Shown here: positions 31,957-40,572 of the stretch, in pieces | Layout of the letters: the number at the start of each line of letters is the position of its first letter | How positions within the stretch are numbered: position 1 is the first letter of the stretch | Source of the DNA: Microbacterium oxydans | Lineage (GTDB): Bacteria; Actinomycetota; Actinomycetes; Actinomycetales; Microbacteriaceae | DNA: 64,000 nt | Direction: 5' to 3' | NCBI RefSeq assembly: GCF_900095745.1 | Contig: NZ_FMIR01000007.1 | Location: forward strand, 1 to 64,000 | Made by a program: the position numbers and the translations under genes | Notes under the pieces: model-generated | Seen by the model: the letters and a program-made list of their open reading frames with translations, nothing else | What the model was told of the DNA's origin: nothing | Databases searched by the model: none

Positions 31957-34185
31957 TCACTGGATGCCCTCCTTGATGAGGCGCCACTCCTGGCACGCCG
32001 CCCCGGTCGGACCCCACTGCTGCGCGACCGCCCCGTCGGCCGTCGAGCACGAGCCGATCTCGAGGAGCTTCGCACTGTTCGCGTTGGCGATGGTCCAGTA
32101 GCCCGCACTGTTGGGCGCCAGGTTCCAGCGCTGCGTGGCGGTGCCGCTCGCCGACCGCTGGACCGCGTCGGTGCCGTCAGCGGTGGAGGCGCCGGGGATC
32201 TCGAGGAGCTTCCGGCTGTTCTTGTTCACGAGTTCGAACGTTCCCCCCGTCGCGGGCTGCACCTTCCAGATCTGCGTGGCGTTCGCTGTCGGCCCCCACT
32301 GCCCGGCGGGGGCACCGTCGGTCGTGAGCGCGGACAGGATCTCGAGCACCTTGCCGCTGTTGCGGTTCTGCACCTGGAAGGTCGCCGGCAGGGTCGTTCC
32401 GCTCTTGTGGAGCTGAATCTGGTCCAGTTCAGCGAAGGTGCCCGAGTACGCGAACCGCACGGTGTTCGACCCGGCATTGAGGGTGACGGACTTCTGCGCC
32501 CAGAGGTAGCGCCCCCAATCAGCCGTGGCGGGATAGCTGATGTTCGTCGCCGTCCCTCCGTTCACCGACACCGCATGACCGCTCGTGGACCCCATCCCGT
32601 TGGCGTACCGGACATTGAGGTCGTATGTACCCGCCTGCGGAGCATCGACGGTGAAGGTCACCGTGCTGTCCGCGAAGTTGATGTTGCCGACCTTGCTCCC
32701 GTTCGAGGCGTCGCCGTGCGTCACGAGAGTGGTGTTCGTCCGCGCGGCGTTCTCCGCCTCGTAGGCGGTCGCCGTGAGCGGGATCGTCCCGACCCGGATG
32801 TCGTTGTAGAGGTAGGTCTGGCTGGGGTTCGACGGATTCGCGCGGTAGTTGTCGACGTTCACCGCCTGGTACAGCGTGCGACCATCCGGGCTGTAGTCGA
32901 TCCCCTGCGCGAAGCCGGTGATCGAGCTCGGCCCGTTGAACGTCACGGCGAAGGGCAGTCGCTCCCACGGTCCGGCGCCGAGGTTGTAGTTGACGAAGAA
33001 GTTCTGGCCCCCGTCGAGGTTGCCGGCGGCGTCGAGTCCCCACTTCGAGGCGACGACGATCATTCCCTTCGGTCCTCCGGTGGGCACCCACTTCACCGTC
33101 GGGGACGATCCGATTCCGCGACCGTCGGCGAGTTCGACCGGCGTTCCCAGACTCGTCGTCGTTCCCCAGTTGAGGCCATCGGGCGACTTCTTGAAGAACA
33201 CGGGCGAGGCGTTCGAGAACGCGTATCCCTGAGCATTCACCACTTCGTAGGTCGCGATGTAGGAGCCGTCGGGCAGCTTGTCCACCGTGATCATCCCTGG
33301 GCGATGCGTGGAGTCGGTCGGTGCGGACACGTTCGAGAGCGCGCCCCATGTCTGACCGCCGTCGAGCGAGCGCCGGTAGGAGACGGCCTGGAGAACGCCG
33401 TTCGCCTTCTGCCGTTCATCCGAGAAGTAGGCGACGAGACCGCCCCCGCCATCGATCGCCAGCGTCGGCTCCCAGACGGTCGTGGTCGTGGAGGTCGAGG
33501 AGGGGTCGTAGATCGCCGGCCCACCCGTGTCGATCGTGCTCACGTAGCTCCACGAGGCCCCTCGGTCGGTGCTCTTGTAGACGACGAGCTTCGTCACCGA
33601 CGACGCGGCGTTGCGGTCAGCGGGTCTGATCTGGCCGGTGAGCAGGATCGTGCCGGCCGCGAGGTTTCCGGTCGTCTGCGGAACCTCGAAGAGGAACGGC
33701 TGTGCAAGGCGGTCGAGCTGCGTCTTGCTCTCCTGTCCGGCGGTCCCGGGGAACTGCAGCCCCGGGTTGACCGCCGAGATCTTCTGCCAACTCGTGCCGT
33801 CGTTGGTGCTGCGGAAGATCGGCCACTCCTGGTGGCATGCCAGGGCGGGGTTCGCGAGGCATGCCTGCGTGTCGGTCGTGGGGTTGGAGCTCGGGTTGAC
33901 GTCCTTGATCAGACGCCCGTCGTCGAACGTGTTCAGGAGCGTCCCATTGGAGGTTCCGTTGTGCTTGAGGGCGATGATCTTGGCGTAGGCCGTGCCGGTC
34001 GCGTCTCCGCCCTCATCGTTGAACGACGAACCGTTCGGCGGGGCGTACACGAGCGATCCGTTGCCCGTCGTCACCGCCTGAGCCGATGTCGCGACGAATC
34101 CCGTCGCCACGAGTGCCAGCGTCGCGGCGATGGCGGACAGTCCTGCCAGCCTCCCGCGAGATCTCTGTTCCGATAACCGCTTCAT
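31957..34185 (-). CDS. secreted BNR-propeller glycosidase with CBM35 and ricin-type modules (GH93-like)
   Basis: The ATG at 34185 follows GGAGGA and gives 742 residues. In order: signal peptide (1-~36, ending SAQA), a BNR-type beta-propeller (~40-440) with Asp-box-like repeats (STNDGTSWQKI, STDRGASWSYV, SLDGGQTWGAL), a CBM35-like domain (~470-600, YEAENAARTNTTLVTHG), and a ricin-B/CBM13-like trefoil with QxW repeats (ATQIWKV, TQRWNL, CQEWRL). Together with a GH51 enzyme nearby this best fits a GH93 exo-arabinanase; sialidase families share the fold. It would act outside the cell on plant arabinan. Two LacI-type operators precede it. Confidence 0.82.
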   Translation of the reverse strand: MKRLSEQRSRGRLAGLSAIAATLALVATGFVATSAQAVTTGNGSLVYAPPNGSSFNDEGGDATGTAYAKIIALKHNGTSNGTLLNTFDDGRLIKDVNPSSNPTTDTQACLANPALACHQEWPIFRSTNDGTSWQKISAVNPGLQFPGTAGQESKTQLDRLAQPFLFEVPQTTGNLAAGTILLTGQIRPADRNAASSVTKLVVYKSTDRGASWSYVSTIDTGGPAIYDPSSTSTTTTVWEPTLAIDGGGGLVAYFSDERQKANGVLQAVSYRRSLDGGQTWGALSNVSAPTDSTHRPGMITVDKLPDGSYIATYEVVNAQGYAFSNASPVFFKKSPDGLNWGTTTSLGTPVELADGRGIGSSPTVKWVPTGGPKGMIVVASKWGLDAAGNLDGGQNFFVNYNLGAGPWERLPFAVTFNGPSSITGFAQGIDYSPDGRTLYQAVNVDNYRANPSNPSQTYLYNDIRVGTIPLTATAYEAENAARTNTTLVTHGDASNGSKVGNINFADSTVTFTVDAPQAGTYDLNVRYANGMGSTSGHAVSVNGGTATNISYPATADWGRYLWAQKSVTLNAGSNTVRFAYSGTFAELDQIQLHKSGTTLPATFQVQNRNSGKVLEILSALTTDGAPAGQWGPTANATQIWKVQPATGGTFELVNKNSRKLLEIPGASTADGTDAVQRSASGTATQRWNLAPNSAGYWTIANANSAKLLEIGSCSTADGAVAQQWGPTGAACQEWRLIKEGIQ

Positions 34186-34232
34186 TGCGTCCTCCGAGGT
34201 TGGGGTCCTGACGCGGAGATCCCCATCAGGAT

Positions 34233-34246
34233 TTACATCGTTGTAA
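34233..34246. promoter_or_regulatory. LacI operator at the GH93-like gene, downstream copy
   Basis: TTACATCGTTGTAA, flanked to give the 18-bp near-palindrome at 34231-34248, covers the predicted transcription start of the secreted glycosidase gene. Confidence 0.7.
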
Positions 34247-34250
34247 ATGG

Positions 34251-34279
34251 AGAATTGCACAACGTTGTAAATCAGTCAA
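34251..34279 (-). promoter_or_regulatory. Predicted promoter of the GH93-like gene
   Basis: On the minus strand TTGACT (34274-34279) and AATTCT (34251-34256) are separated by 17 bp, and an operator fills the spacer. The leader to the ATG is about 60 bases. Confidence 0.45.
34257..34270. promoter_or_regulatory. LacI operator at the GH93-like gene, spacer copy
   Basis: GCACAACGTTGTAA matches 12 of 14 bases of TTACAACGTTGTAA and lies between the -35 and -10 boxes. Its centre is 24 bp from the downstream copy. Confidence 0.7.
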
Positions 34280-34291
34280 GAGCCGCGACGA

Positions 34292-35524
34292 TCAGGCCCG
34301 GGTATGCCGCAGGAACGCGTCCGCGACAGGTGTGCGATACCGCTGGAGCACACCATCGCCGTCCTCTTCGAGCGCCCACAGTCCCATGGAGAGGCGGTAG
34401 TCCATCGGGTTGCCGTCTCCCGGGCGATAGGACCACTCGACCATGTCCGTGATGCACCACCATGTGTATCCGATGACGTCGACACCCGTCGCACGAAGAT
34501 CCTCCACCGCTGCGATCGACGCATCCATCCAGGCGATCCGCTCTTCGACGGTGCCGGTGTAGCTCGTCTCGGTCAGGAAGACGGGCCGCTCGTAGCGCGC
34601 GGCGAACGACTCGATGACGTCGGCCAGCCCTTCGGTGCCGGCGTCGAGGCGCGGCCGGAGGTCGCGGGGACCCCCGGTGTGCACCACCCCTGCTTCGAAG
34701 ACCTCCGTGGAGTGCTGCGGGTAGTAGTTGACGCCGACCACGTCGGGGATCGCCGTGTTCTCGCTGGCCCAGGCGAAGTCCTCGTCGGTGAACCCGTTCT
34801 CCCGCAGGTACGGCACGAGCGGGTGATCGCCGCCGACGCGTCCCATCACGAGGTCCTGCACGATGTATGCGCGATGCCGCAGGTGCTCATGAGTGTCGCT
34901 GTGCGCGGCGGTGTCGCCCGCGAACCGGAAGGAGGCCTCGACGTGCACGAAGTCGGCATCCGGATCGACGGCAGCGATCGCCCGCTGCGTTGTGACGATC
35001 CCGCGTGAGACCCCCCGAAGAACCTCGACGAAGCCGCGATCCCCGGAGCGGTACGGCGGCCACTGCGCGAACTCGCCGCAGTACATGATGTTCAGAAGCG
35101 GCTCGTTGAGCGGTGTGTAGTGCCGGATCCGACCTCGATACCTTTCTGCGACGGCGGCCGCGTATTCGGCGACGCGCTCCGGGTACTCCGGATTGACGAA
35201 CTGATCCTCGAGCCAGAGCGGTGTCCCGTAGTGGACGAGATCGGCGATGAGCTCGATCCCCAGCTCGTCGAAGCGGTCGATGACTCCATCGAGCCACTCC
35301 CAGTCCCACTCTCCCGGCGCCGGGTTGACGCGATACCAGGGGATCCCCCACCGCACCATCTCGCTTCCGACTTCGGCGCAGTAGCCGAGATCCTCCGACC
35401 AGAAGCGGTAGTGCTGCATGAGTTCGTACTCATCCAGCGCACGCTCACCCGGCCGTGTCTGAGGGATGAAGGTGTCCTCCACTCCCATCGCGAATCGCAG
35501 GCGTCCGTCCTCGAACCAGTTCAC
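34292..35524 (-). CDS. clan GH-A (family 1-like) glycoside hydrolase
   Basis: I chose the GTG at 35524, preceded by AGAGGAC; the longer upstream frame is Arg/Pro/Ser-rich and spurious. The 410-residue cytosolic protein has a TIM barrel with the GH1-type acid/base motif TPLNEPLLN (E141) and a late glutamate in PVFLTETSYTGT (E319) as probable nucleophile. The usual GH1 TENG is absent, so the exact family is uncertain. It lies between the binding protein and the secreted enzyme genes, probably cleaving imported oligosaccharides. Transcription likely reads through a hairpin at 35600-35630. Confidence 0.78.
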   Translation of the reverse strand: MNWFEDGRLRFAMGVEDTFIPQTRPGERALDEYELMQHYRFWSEDLGYCAEVGSEMVRWGIPWYRVNPAPGEWDWEWLDGVIDRFDELGIELIADLVHYGTPLWLEDQFVNPEYPERVAEYAAAVAERYRGRIRHYTPLNEPLLNIMYCGEFAQWPPYRSGDRGFVEVLRGVSRGIVTTQRAIAAVDPDADFVHVEASFRFAGDTAAHSDTHEHLRHRAYIVQDLVMGRVGGDHPLVPYLRENGFTDEDFAWASENTAIPDVVGVNYYPQHSTEVFEAGVVHTGGPRDLRPRLDAGTEGLADVIESFAARYERPVFLTETSYTGTVEERIAWMDASIAAVEDLRATGVDVIGYTWWCITDMVEWSYRPGDGNPMDYRLSMGLWALEEDGDGVLQRYRTPVADAFLRHTRA

Positions 35525-35575
35525 GTCGTCGTCCTCTTTCTCGGATCCGAGGATCCGTTTGGCTCTCTCAGCCGG

Positions 35576-35593
35576 GTGTCGGGCGCCCGACAC
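35576..35593. other. Perfect 18-bp palindrome
   Basis: GTGTCGGGCGCCCGACAC is fully self-complementary and lies between the binding-protein terminator and the glycosidase start. It may be a protein-binding site or part of an RNA structure; its role is unknown. Confidence 0.5.
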
Positions 35594-35599
35594 ACGGCA

Positions 35600-35630
35600 A
35601 CCCGCACCGATCGGGAGCGTCGGTGCGGGT
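35600..35630 (-). terminator. Hairpin after the sugar-binding protein gene
   Basis: ACCCGCACCGA and TCGGTGCGGGT form an 11-bp stem with a 9-base loop, 16 bp past the binding-protein stop. It may give partial termination before the glycosidase gene. Confidence 0.7.
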
Positions 35631-35645
35631 GGTCGTGCAACGGAG

Positions 35646-36902
35646 TCAGCCCGCCAGGGCCGCCTCCATCTCTTGCTGCGCCGTGCGGAGCAACTCCGCG
35701 GGGTCGCCGCCGGCGAGCGCTTTCTGCGTGGCGGTGTCGAGCGCGGTGAGCACATCCGTGGACGGGATGACACCCGGCAGGAGTGCGGCACCGTACTGGG
35801 ACTGCTCGGTGAGGGCAGACACGACCGGATTCTCCGCGACATCCTCAGCCGAAACCTCCGACGTGAGCGGGGGCCAGCCGGAAGCCAGCGACCACGTGAC
35901 CATGTTCTCCTTCTGATAGAACCACGTGAAGAACTTCTCGGCCGCCGCCTTCTCCTCCGCCGATGCCTGAGCGGTGATGCTCATGTCGACGGCGAGAGCG
36001 GAGGCCACGATCCCATCAGGCCCGGCCGGGAGCGGAGCGATGCCGTACTCGATGCCCGATTCCTCGGAGACGGTGGCGAGCCACGGACCCCCGAGGGTCA
36101 TCGCGACCTTCCCCGCACTGAAGAGTCCATCGGCGTCGGCGCCCGTGATGCCGGTCGGCGAGAACTTCCCGGCGGCGACGGCATCGGACCAATACGTGAG
36201 GGTCTCGACGTTCTCCGGCGAATCGACCACGACGTCGCCGTCGGCGGTCACGACATCGCCACCGCCGCTCTTGAACAGAGACGGCCAGACGCCGTTGCCC
36301 ACGGTCGCGTTGTCCTGGAGGGCGAGTCCATACTGCTCGGGCTCACCGTCTCCGTTCGCGTCGACGGTGAGCGCGGTCGCGGCAGCGACCCACTCGTCCC
36401 ACGTCGTCGGAACGGAGACGCCGGCCGCTTCGAACATCGCGGTGTTGTAGAACATCGTCAGCGGGGTGAAGCTCAGCGGAGCCCCGAAGCGCTCGCCGTC
36501 GACGATGCCGGTATCGACCGCACCGGGGTTGAGAACGTCCGAGGCACTGTCGCTCTCGTACCAGTCGTCGAGGGGCTGGAGTGCACCTTTCGACGCGAAG
36601 ACCGGGATGTTCTCGGGAGGGATCGCCATGAGCTGCGGCCCCTTCTTCGCGGTCAGCGCCGGCAGAGCCGAGTCCAGGAGTGTCGCCCAGGGCTTGACCG
36701 ACGGCGTGATCTTGACCTCATCCTGCGACTTGTTGAACTCGGCGACGAGGTCGTTCAGCACCTCGCCATCCGCTTCCGTGTAGCCGTGCCAGAAGTCGAG
36801 CTCGATCACTCCGCCCTCCTCGGAGGGGGTGCCGGCCGACGAGCAGCCGGCCAGGGCGAGCAGAAGGACGCTCGCGAACGCTGCGGGTAGTGCTTTCTTC
36901 AT
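35646..36902 (-). CDS. carbohydrate ABC transporter substrate-binding lipoprotein
   Basis: The ATG at 36902 follows GGAGG. The 418-residue protein has a lipobox (LLALAGC, Cys20) and a family 1 sugar-binding fold: IELDFWHGYTEADGEVLNDL, PLSFTPLTMFYNTAMFEAAG, PTTWDEWVAAATAL and VAMTLGGPWLATV. It captures oligosaccharides for the divergent CUT1 permeases. The ATPase is missing, so a shared MsmK-type ATPase elsewhere is likely. An ideal operator TTACAACGTTGTAA sits over its transcription start. The ligand is probably arabino-oligosaccharide (inference). Confidence 0.92.
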   Translation of the reverse strand: MKKALPAAFASVLLLALAGCSSAGTPSEEGGVIELDFWHGYTEADGEVLNDLVAEFNKSQDEVKITPSVKPWATLLDSALPALTAKKGPQLMAIPPENIPVFASKGALQPLDDWYESDSASDVLNPGAVDTGIVDGERFGAPLSFTPLTMFYNTAMFEAAGVSVPTTWDEWVAAATALTVDANGDGEPEQYGLALQDNATVGNGVWPSLFKSGGGDVVTADGDVVVDSPENVETLTYWSDAVAAGKFSPTGITGADADGLFSAGKVAMTLGGPWLATVSEESGIEYGIAPLPAGPDGIVASALAVDMSITAQASAEEKAAAEKFFTWFYQKENMVTWSLASGWPPLTSEVSAEDVAENPVVSALTEQSQYGAALLPGVIPSTDVLTALDTATQKALAGGDPAELLRTAQQEMEAALAG

Positions 36903-36965
36903 CAGGGGAACCTCCACTGTTCGACCACTCTGTCGGCGCGGAGGACGGGTGTCCTCATCATCGCT

Positions 36966-36979
36966 TTACAACGTTGTAA
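36966..36979. promoter_or_regulatory. LacI operator, perfect palindrome, at the binding-protein promoter
   Basis: TTACAACGTTGTAA is completely symmetrical and covers about +1 to +14 of the predicted transcript. A weaker half-like sequence GTAAACGTTATAG follows at 36979-36991. Confidence 0.8.
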
Positions 36980-36985
36980 GTAAAC

Positions 36986-37014
36986 GTTATAGAGGTTATG
37001 GTTCTCGATGTCCC
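36986..37014 (-). promoter_or_regulatory. Predicted promoter of the sugar-binding protein gene
   Basis: On the minus strand GGGACA (37009-37014) and TATAAC (36986-36991) are 17 bp apart, just upstream of the perfect operator. Confidence 0.5.
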
Positions 37015-37088
37015 GCAAAAAGTCAAGCTGTTCAGTCGACCGCCCCCATGGTCGCCCGCTCGCGATCATCCGACACCGGGGCGACGAG

Positions 37089-37118
37089 TTGACGAGCCGC
37101 CCCCGAGGTCCTTACTGT
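37089..37118 (+). promoter_or_regulatory. Predicted promoter of the permease/GH51 operon
   Basis: TTGACG (37089-37094) is followed after 18 bp by TACTGT (37113-37118). Transcription would start at about 37125, inside the operator. Confidence 0.5.
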
Positions 37119-37123
37119 GTGGG

Positions 37124-37137
37124 TTACAACGTTGTAG
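37124..37137. promoter_or_regulatory. LacI operator at the permease promoter
   Basis: TTACAACGTTGTAG matches the ideal palindrome at 13 of 14 bases and overlies the predicted transcription start, 11 bp before the permease ATG. Confidence 0.8.
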
Positions 37138-37148
37138 AGAGAGTGACG

Positions 37149-38099
37149 ATGACTGCCACGACTTCCCCACCCACCCGTCGCCGCCGTCCGCCGGCGCAGC
37201 TCGGCGGGCGCGGCCCGATCGGAGGCGCGGCGAAGCGTCGCCTGACGATCCTGGCCTTCCTCGTGCCGGCTCTGACGATCCTCGCTCTGTTCGTCTTCTG
37301 GCCGATGCTGTCTGCGCTCAGGCTCTCGTTCACCGATGCGAGCGGCTTCGGACTCGAGGAGTACGTGGGCTTCGCGAACTACGTCGAGGTCTTCACCGAC
37401 CCCGAGATGCTCCAGGCGATGAGCAACACGGTGCTGTACACCGTCCTCTTCACGCCGGTGGCCGTGGTGCTCGCGCTCCTGCTCGCCCTCGCGCTCAACA
37501 GCCCGAATCTGCCACTGCGAGGCATGTTCCGCACGTGGCTGTTCCTGCCGTTCATCGTCTCCCTCGCCGTCGCCGCGTTCGCCTGGCAGTATCTGCTCGA
37601 CCCGCAGGTGGGCCTCCTGAACTACTGGCTGCAGGCCTTCGGCATCCGCATCGGCAACGTGCTCCAGGATCCGGTACTCGCGATGCCGACCGTTGTCCTG
37701 GTCGCCGTGTGGAAGAACTTCGCGTTCTACATGATCGTCTTCCTCGCCGGGCTCCAGGAGATACCGAAGAGCCTGTACGAGGCGGCCAACATGGACGGCG
37801 CCGGCCCCATAGCCCGCTTCCGCAACGTCACCCTCCCCCTGCTGGGCAACACCACGGGATTCGTGCTCATCATCGCGACGATCGCCGCGCTCCAGGCCTT
37901 CGACCAGATCTATGTGCTCACCGGCGGTGGACCGTATCGCAGCACGCAGACGATCGTCATGCAGATCTACCAGTCCGGATTCCGTGACCTCGAACTCGGC
38001 TTCGCCTCCGCGGTGTCGTACGTGCTGCTCATCGCGACGCTCGTCCTGAGCCTCGTCCAGTTCGCCCTCTCGGGCCGTCGAGCGAAGGACGCCGCATGA
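37149..38099 (+). CDS. carbohydrate ABC transporter permease, MalF type
   Basis: The ATG at 37149 gives 316 residues with an N-terminal basic tail and six predicted membrane helices. The EAA loop LYEAANMDGAGPIARFRNVTLP (about residues 212-233) and GGPYRSTQTIVMQIYQSGF are CUT1 signatures. It pairs with the next gene's MalG-type permease (ATGA overlap) and the divergent binding protein to import sugars. GAGAGAG is a modest ribosome site. No ATPase gene is present in the cluster. Confidence 0.92.
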   Translation: MTATTSPPTRRRRPPAQLGGRGPIGGAAKRRLTILAFLVPALTILALFVFWPMLSALRLSFTDASGFGLEEYVGFANYVEVFTDPEMLQAMSNTVLYTVLFTPVAVVLALLLALALNSPNLPLRGMFRTWLFLPFIVSLAVAAFAWQYLLDPQVGLLNYWLQAFGIRIGNVLQDPVLAMPTVVLVAVWKNFAFYMIVFLAGLQEIPKSLYEAANMDGAGPIARFRNVTLPLLGNTTGFVLIIATIAALQAFDQIYVLTGGGPYRSTQTIVMQIYQSGFRDLELGFASAVSYVLLIATLVLSLVQFALSGRRAKDAA

Positions 38100-38950
38100 C
38101 CGACATCGCCCTCTCCCGACGCCGCCCGACACGACTGCGCGTCGGTCGCGGACTCTACTTCCTGGCGATGCTGTTCGTCACACTCCTGATCCTGCTGCCG
38201 ATCCTCATCATCGTCTTCACCGCCTTCAAGCCGGTGTCCGAGGTCAACGCCTTCCCACCCTCGCTCGTTCCGGGGACGTGGACACTCGACAACTTCGAGC
38301 GGATCTTCACGGATCTGCCGTTCGCCCGGCTGATATTCAACAGCTTCGTCTTCGCGGGCGGAGTCACGATCTGTGCGCTCGTCTTCGATTCTCTGGCCGC
38401 ATACGTGCTCGCCCGCATCGACTTCCGCGGAAGTCGCGTACTCCTCGTCGTGATCGTGGCGAGCCTGATGATCCCGTTCCAGGCGACCCTCATCCCGATC
38501 TACCAACTCGTCTCGGACTTCGGCTGGGTGAACACGTTCTGGGGCCTCATCATCCCCCGCGCGGCAGACGCCTTCGGGATCTTCTTCCTCCGCCAGTTCT
38601 TCCTCTCCCTCCCGCGCGATCTCGACAACGCCGCCCGCATAGACGGGGCTTCGGAGTTCCGGATCTTCCGCAGCGTCGTGCTCCCCAACGCCGTCCCCGC
38701 CCTTCTCACACTGGGCATCTACACGTTCGTCAACAACTGGAACGATCTGCTGTGGCCGCTCGTCTTCACGACGGAGCAGGAGATGGGGACCATCACCTCC
38801 GGGCTCACATTGCTCACGGGGCCCAGCGGGATCATCCCCTACGGCGTCATGATGGCCGGCTCCCTGATCGCCGTGGTGCCGCTCGCGATCATGTTCCTCT
38901 TCGTCCAACGACGCTTCATCGAGAGCGTCGCGAGCACCGGGCTCAAGTAG
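38096..38950 (+). CDS. carbohydrate ABC transporter permease, MalG type
   Basis: The 284-residue protein overlaps the previous gene by 4 bp. It has six predicted helices, the MalG N-terminal segment FTAFKPVSEVNAFPPSLVP, and the EAA loop NAARIDGASEFRIFRSVVLP (about residues 177-196). The C-terminus ends in QRRFIESVASTGLK, typical of the subfamily. It completes the transmembrane channel of the sugar importer. The GH51 gene follows 67 bp later on the same strand. Confidence 0.93.
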   Translation: MTDIALSRRRPTRLRVGRGLYFLAMLFVTLLILLPILIIVFTAFKPVSEVNAFPPSLVPGTWTLDNFERIFTDLPFARLIFNSFVFAGGVTICALVFDSLAAYVLARIDFRGSRVLLVVIVASLMIPFQATLIPIYQLVSDFGWVNTFWGLIIPRAADAFGIFFLRQFFLSLPRDLDNAARIDGASEFRIFRSVVLPNAVPALLTLGIYTFVNNWNDLLWPLVFTTEQEMGTITSGLTLLTGPSGIIPYGVMMAGSLIAVVPLAIMFLFVQRRFIESVASTGLK

Positions 38951-39017
38951 ACCGACCATCCGCACGTCGGCCGCGACCCGCTCGTGAGCACCGTGAAGAC
39001 CTGACCGAAAGGCAGAA

Positions 39018-40568
39018 ATGACCGCCGCACGATTGACCTTCGACACTCAGCTTCCGGTCGGGGCTGTGAACCGCCGTGTCTTCGGCTCCTTCGTGGAGCA
39101 TCTGGGCCGATCCGTCTACGACGGCATCTACGAGCCCGGGCACCCGAGCGCCGACGCCGAGGGATTTCGCTCCGACGTGAAGGCGCTGGTGTCCGAGCTC
39201 GGGGTGAGCGCGATCCGTTACCCCGGTGGGAACTTCGTCTCCGGGTTCCGTTGGGAGGACAGTGTGGGTCCGCGCTCGCAGCGTCCCGCCCGGCTCGACC
39301 TCGCCTGGCATTCGACGGAATCGAACGAGGTGGGGCTGCACGAGTTCGCTTCGTGGCTGGAGTCCGTCGGCAGTGAGCTCATGCTCGCCGTGAACCTGGG
39401 TACACGCGGCACGCTGGAGGCACTCGATCTCCTGGAGTACACGAACCTGCGATCTGGCTCGGCACGGGCGGCGGAGCGCGCCGCGAACGGCCGGACCGAG
39501 CCGTTCGACGTGCGGATGTGGTGTCTCGGGAACGAGATGGACGGCCCGTGGCAGCTCGGGCACCGCTCGGCGGACGACTACGGCAAGCTCGCCGCGCAGA
39601 CCGCTCGCGCGATGCGGATGTTCGATCCCTCACTCGAGCTGGTCGTCTGCGGCTCCTCCAGTCGCTCGATGCCCACCTTCGGCGAATGGGAGCGCGTCGT
39701 CCTCTCCCACACGTACGACGACATCGACTACATCTCCTGCCACGCGTACTACGAGGAGAAGGGCGGCGATCTCGGGAGCTTCCTCGCCTCATCCGTCGAC
39801 ATGGACGAGTTCATCTCGTCGGTGATCGCGACCGTCGACCACGTCAAAGCGACGAAGCGCAGCGACCATGTCGTGAACCTCTCCTTCGACGAGTGGAACG
39901 TCTGGTACAACACCCGGTTCGAGACCGTGGACAAGATCACCGGTGCGCAGAACTGGCCCACGGCGCCGAGACTCCTCGAAGATGCCTACTCCGTGGCGGA
40001 CGCCGTGGTCGTGGGCAGCCTCCTCATCTCGCTGCTGCGCCGGGCAGACAGGGTGACGAGCGCTTCGCTCGCTCAGCTGGTCAACGTCATCGCCCCGATC
40101 ATGACGGAGCCGGGCGGGATCGCCTGGAAGCAGACGACCTTCTTCCCGTTCGCCGTCACCTCCGAACTCGCGACCGGGCTGTCGATCCCCACTCATATCG
40201 AGTGCGACCGGTATGAGACCGACACCTACGGGAGCGTGCCGGTCGTCGATGCCGTGACGACGTTCGACTCCCCCACGGGCAGCGTCGGCCTGTTCATGGT
40301 CAACCGCTCGCAGACCGACCCGGTGACCCTCTCCTTCGACGTCGCGGAATTCGGCACGGTACTGGAAGCGTCCGCGCGGACCCTCAGCGACGATGACGTG
40401 TACGCCGTGAACACGCTCGACGATCCGGAGCGCGTGACTCTTCGACAGAACGAGACACTGGTCATCGCCGATGGCGTCGCGGTCGTCGAGCTGCCGCCCG
40501 TCTCGTGGACGGCCGTCAGTCTCCGGGTCGCCTCGGCGGCAGCCGCCGAGGAGGGCGCGTCTCGGTGA
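39018..40568 (+). CDS. GH51 alpha-L-arabinofuranosidase
   Basis: The 516-residue cytosolic enzyme has the GH51 signatures. Seen: FGSFVEHLGRSVYDGIYEPG, IRYPGGNFVSGFRWED, acid/base E173 in WCLGNEMDGPWQ and nucleophile E292 in LSFDEWNVWY. The C-terminal beta-sandwich ends in ELPPVSWTAVSLRV. It has no signal peptide and removes terminal arabinofuranosyl units from imported oligosaccharides, which gives the locus its arabinan assignment. GAAAGG lies before the ATG. It is convergent with the OYE gene and no terminator is visible between them. Confidence 0.95.
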   Translation: MTAARLTFDTQLPVGAVNRRVFGSFVEHLGRSVYDGIYEPGHPSADAEGFRSDVKALVSELGVSAIRYPGGNFVSGFRWEDSVGPRSQRPARLDLAWHSTESNEVGLHEFASWLESVGSELMLAVNLGTRGTLEALDLLEYTNLRSGSARAAERAANGRTEPFDVRMWCLGNEMDGPWQLGHRSADDYGKLAAQTARAMRMFDPSLELVVCGSSSRSMPTFGEWERVVLSHTYDDIDYISCHAYYEEKGGDLGSFLASSVDMDEFISSVIATVDHVKATKRSDHVVNLSFDEWNVWYNTRFETVDKITGAQNWPTAPRLLEDAYSVADAVVVGSLLISLLRRADRVTSASLAQLVNVIAPIMTEPGGIAWKQTTFFPFAVTSELATGLSIPTHIECDRYETDTYGSVPVVDAVTTFDSPTGSVGLFMVNRSQTDPVTLSFDVAEFGTVLEASARTLSDDDVYAVNTLDDPERVTLRQNETLVIADGVAVVELPPVSWTAVSLRVASAAAAEEGASR

Positions 40569-40572
40569 GCCC

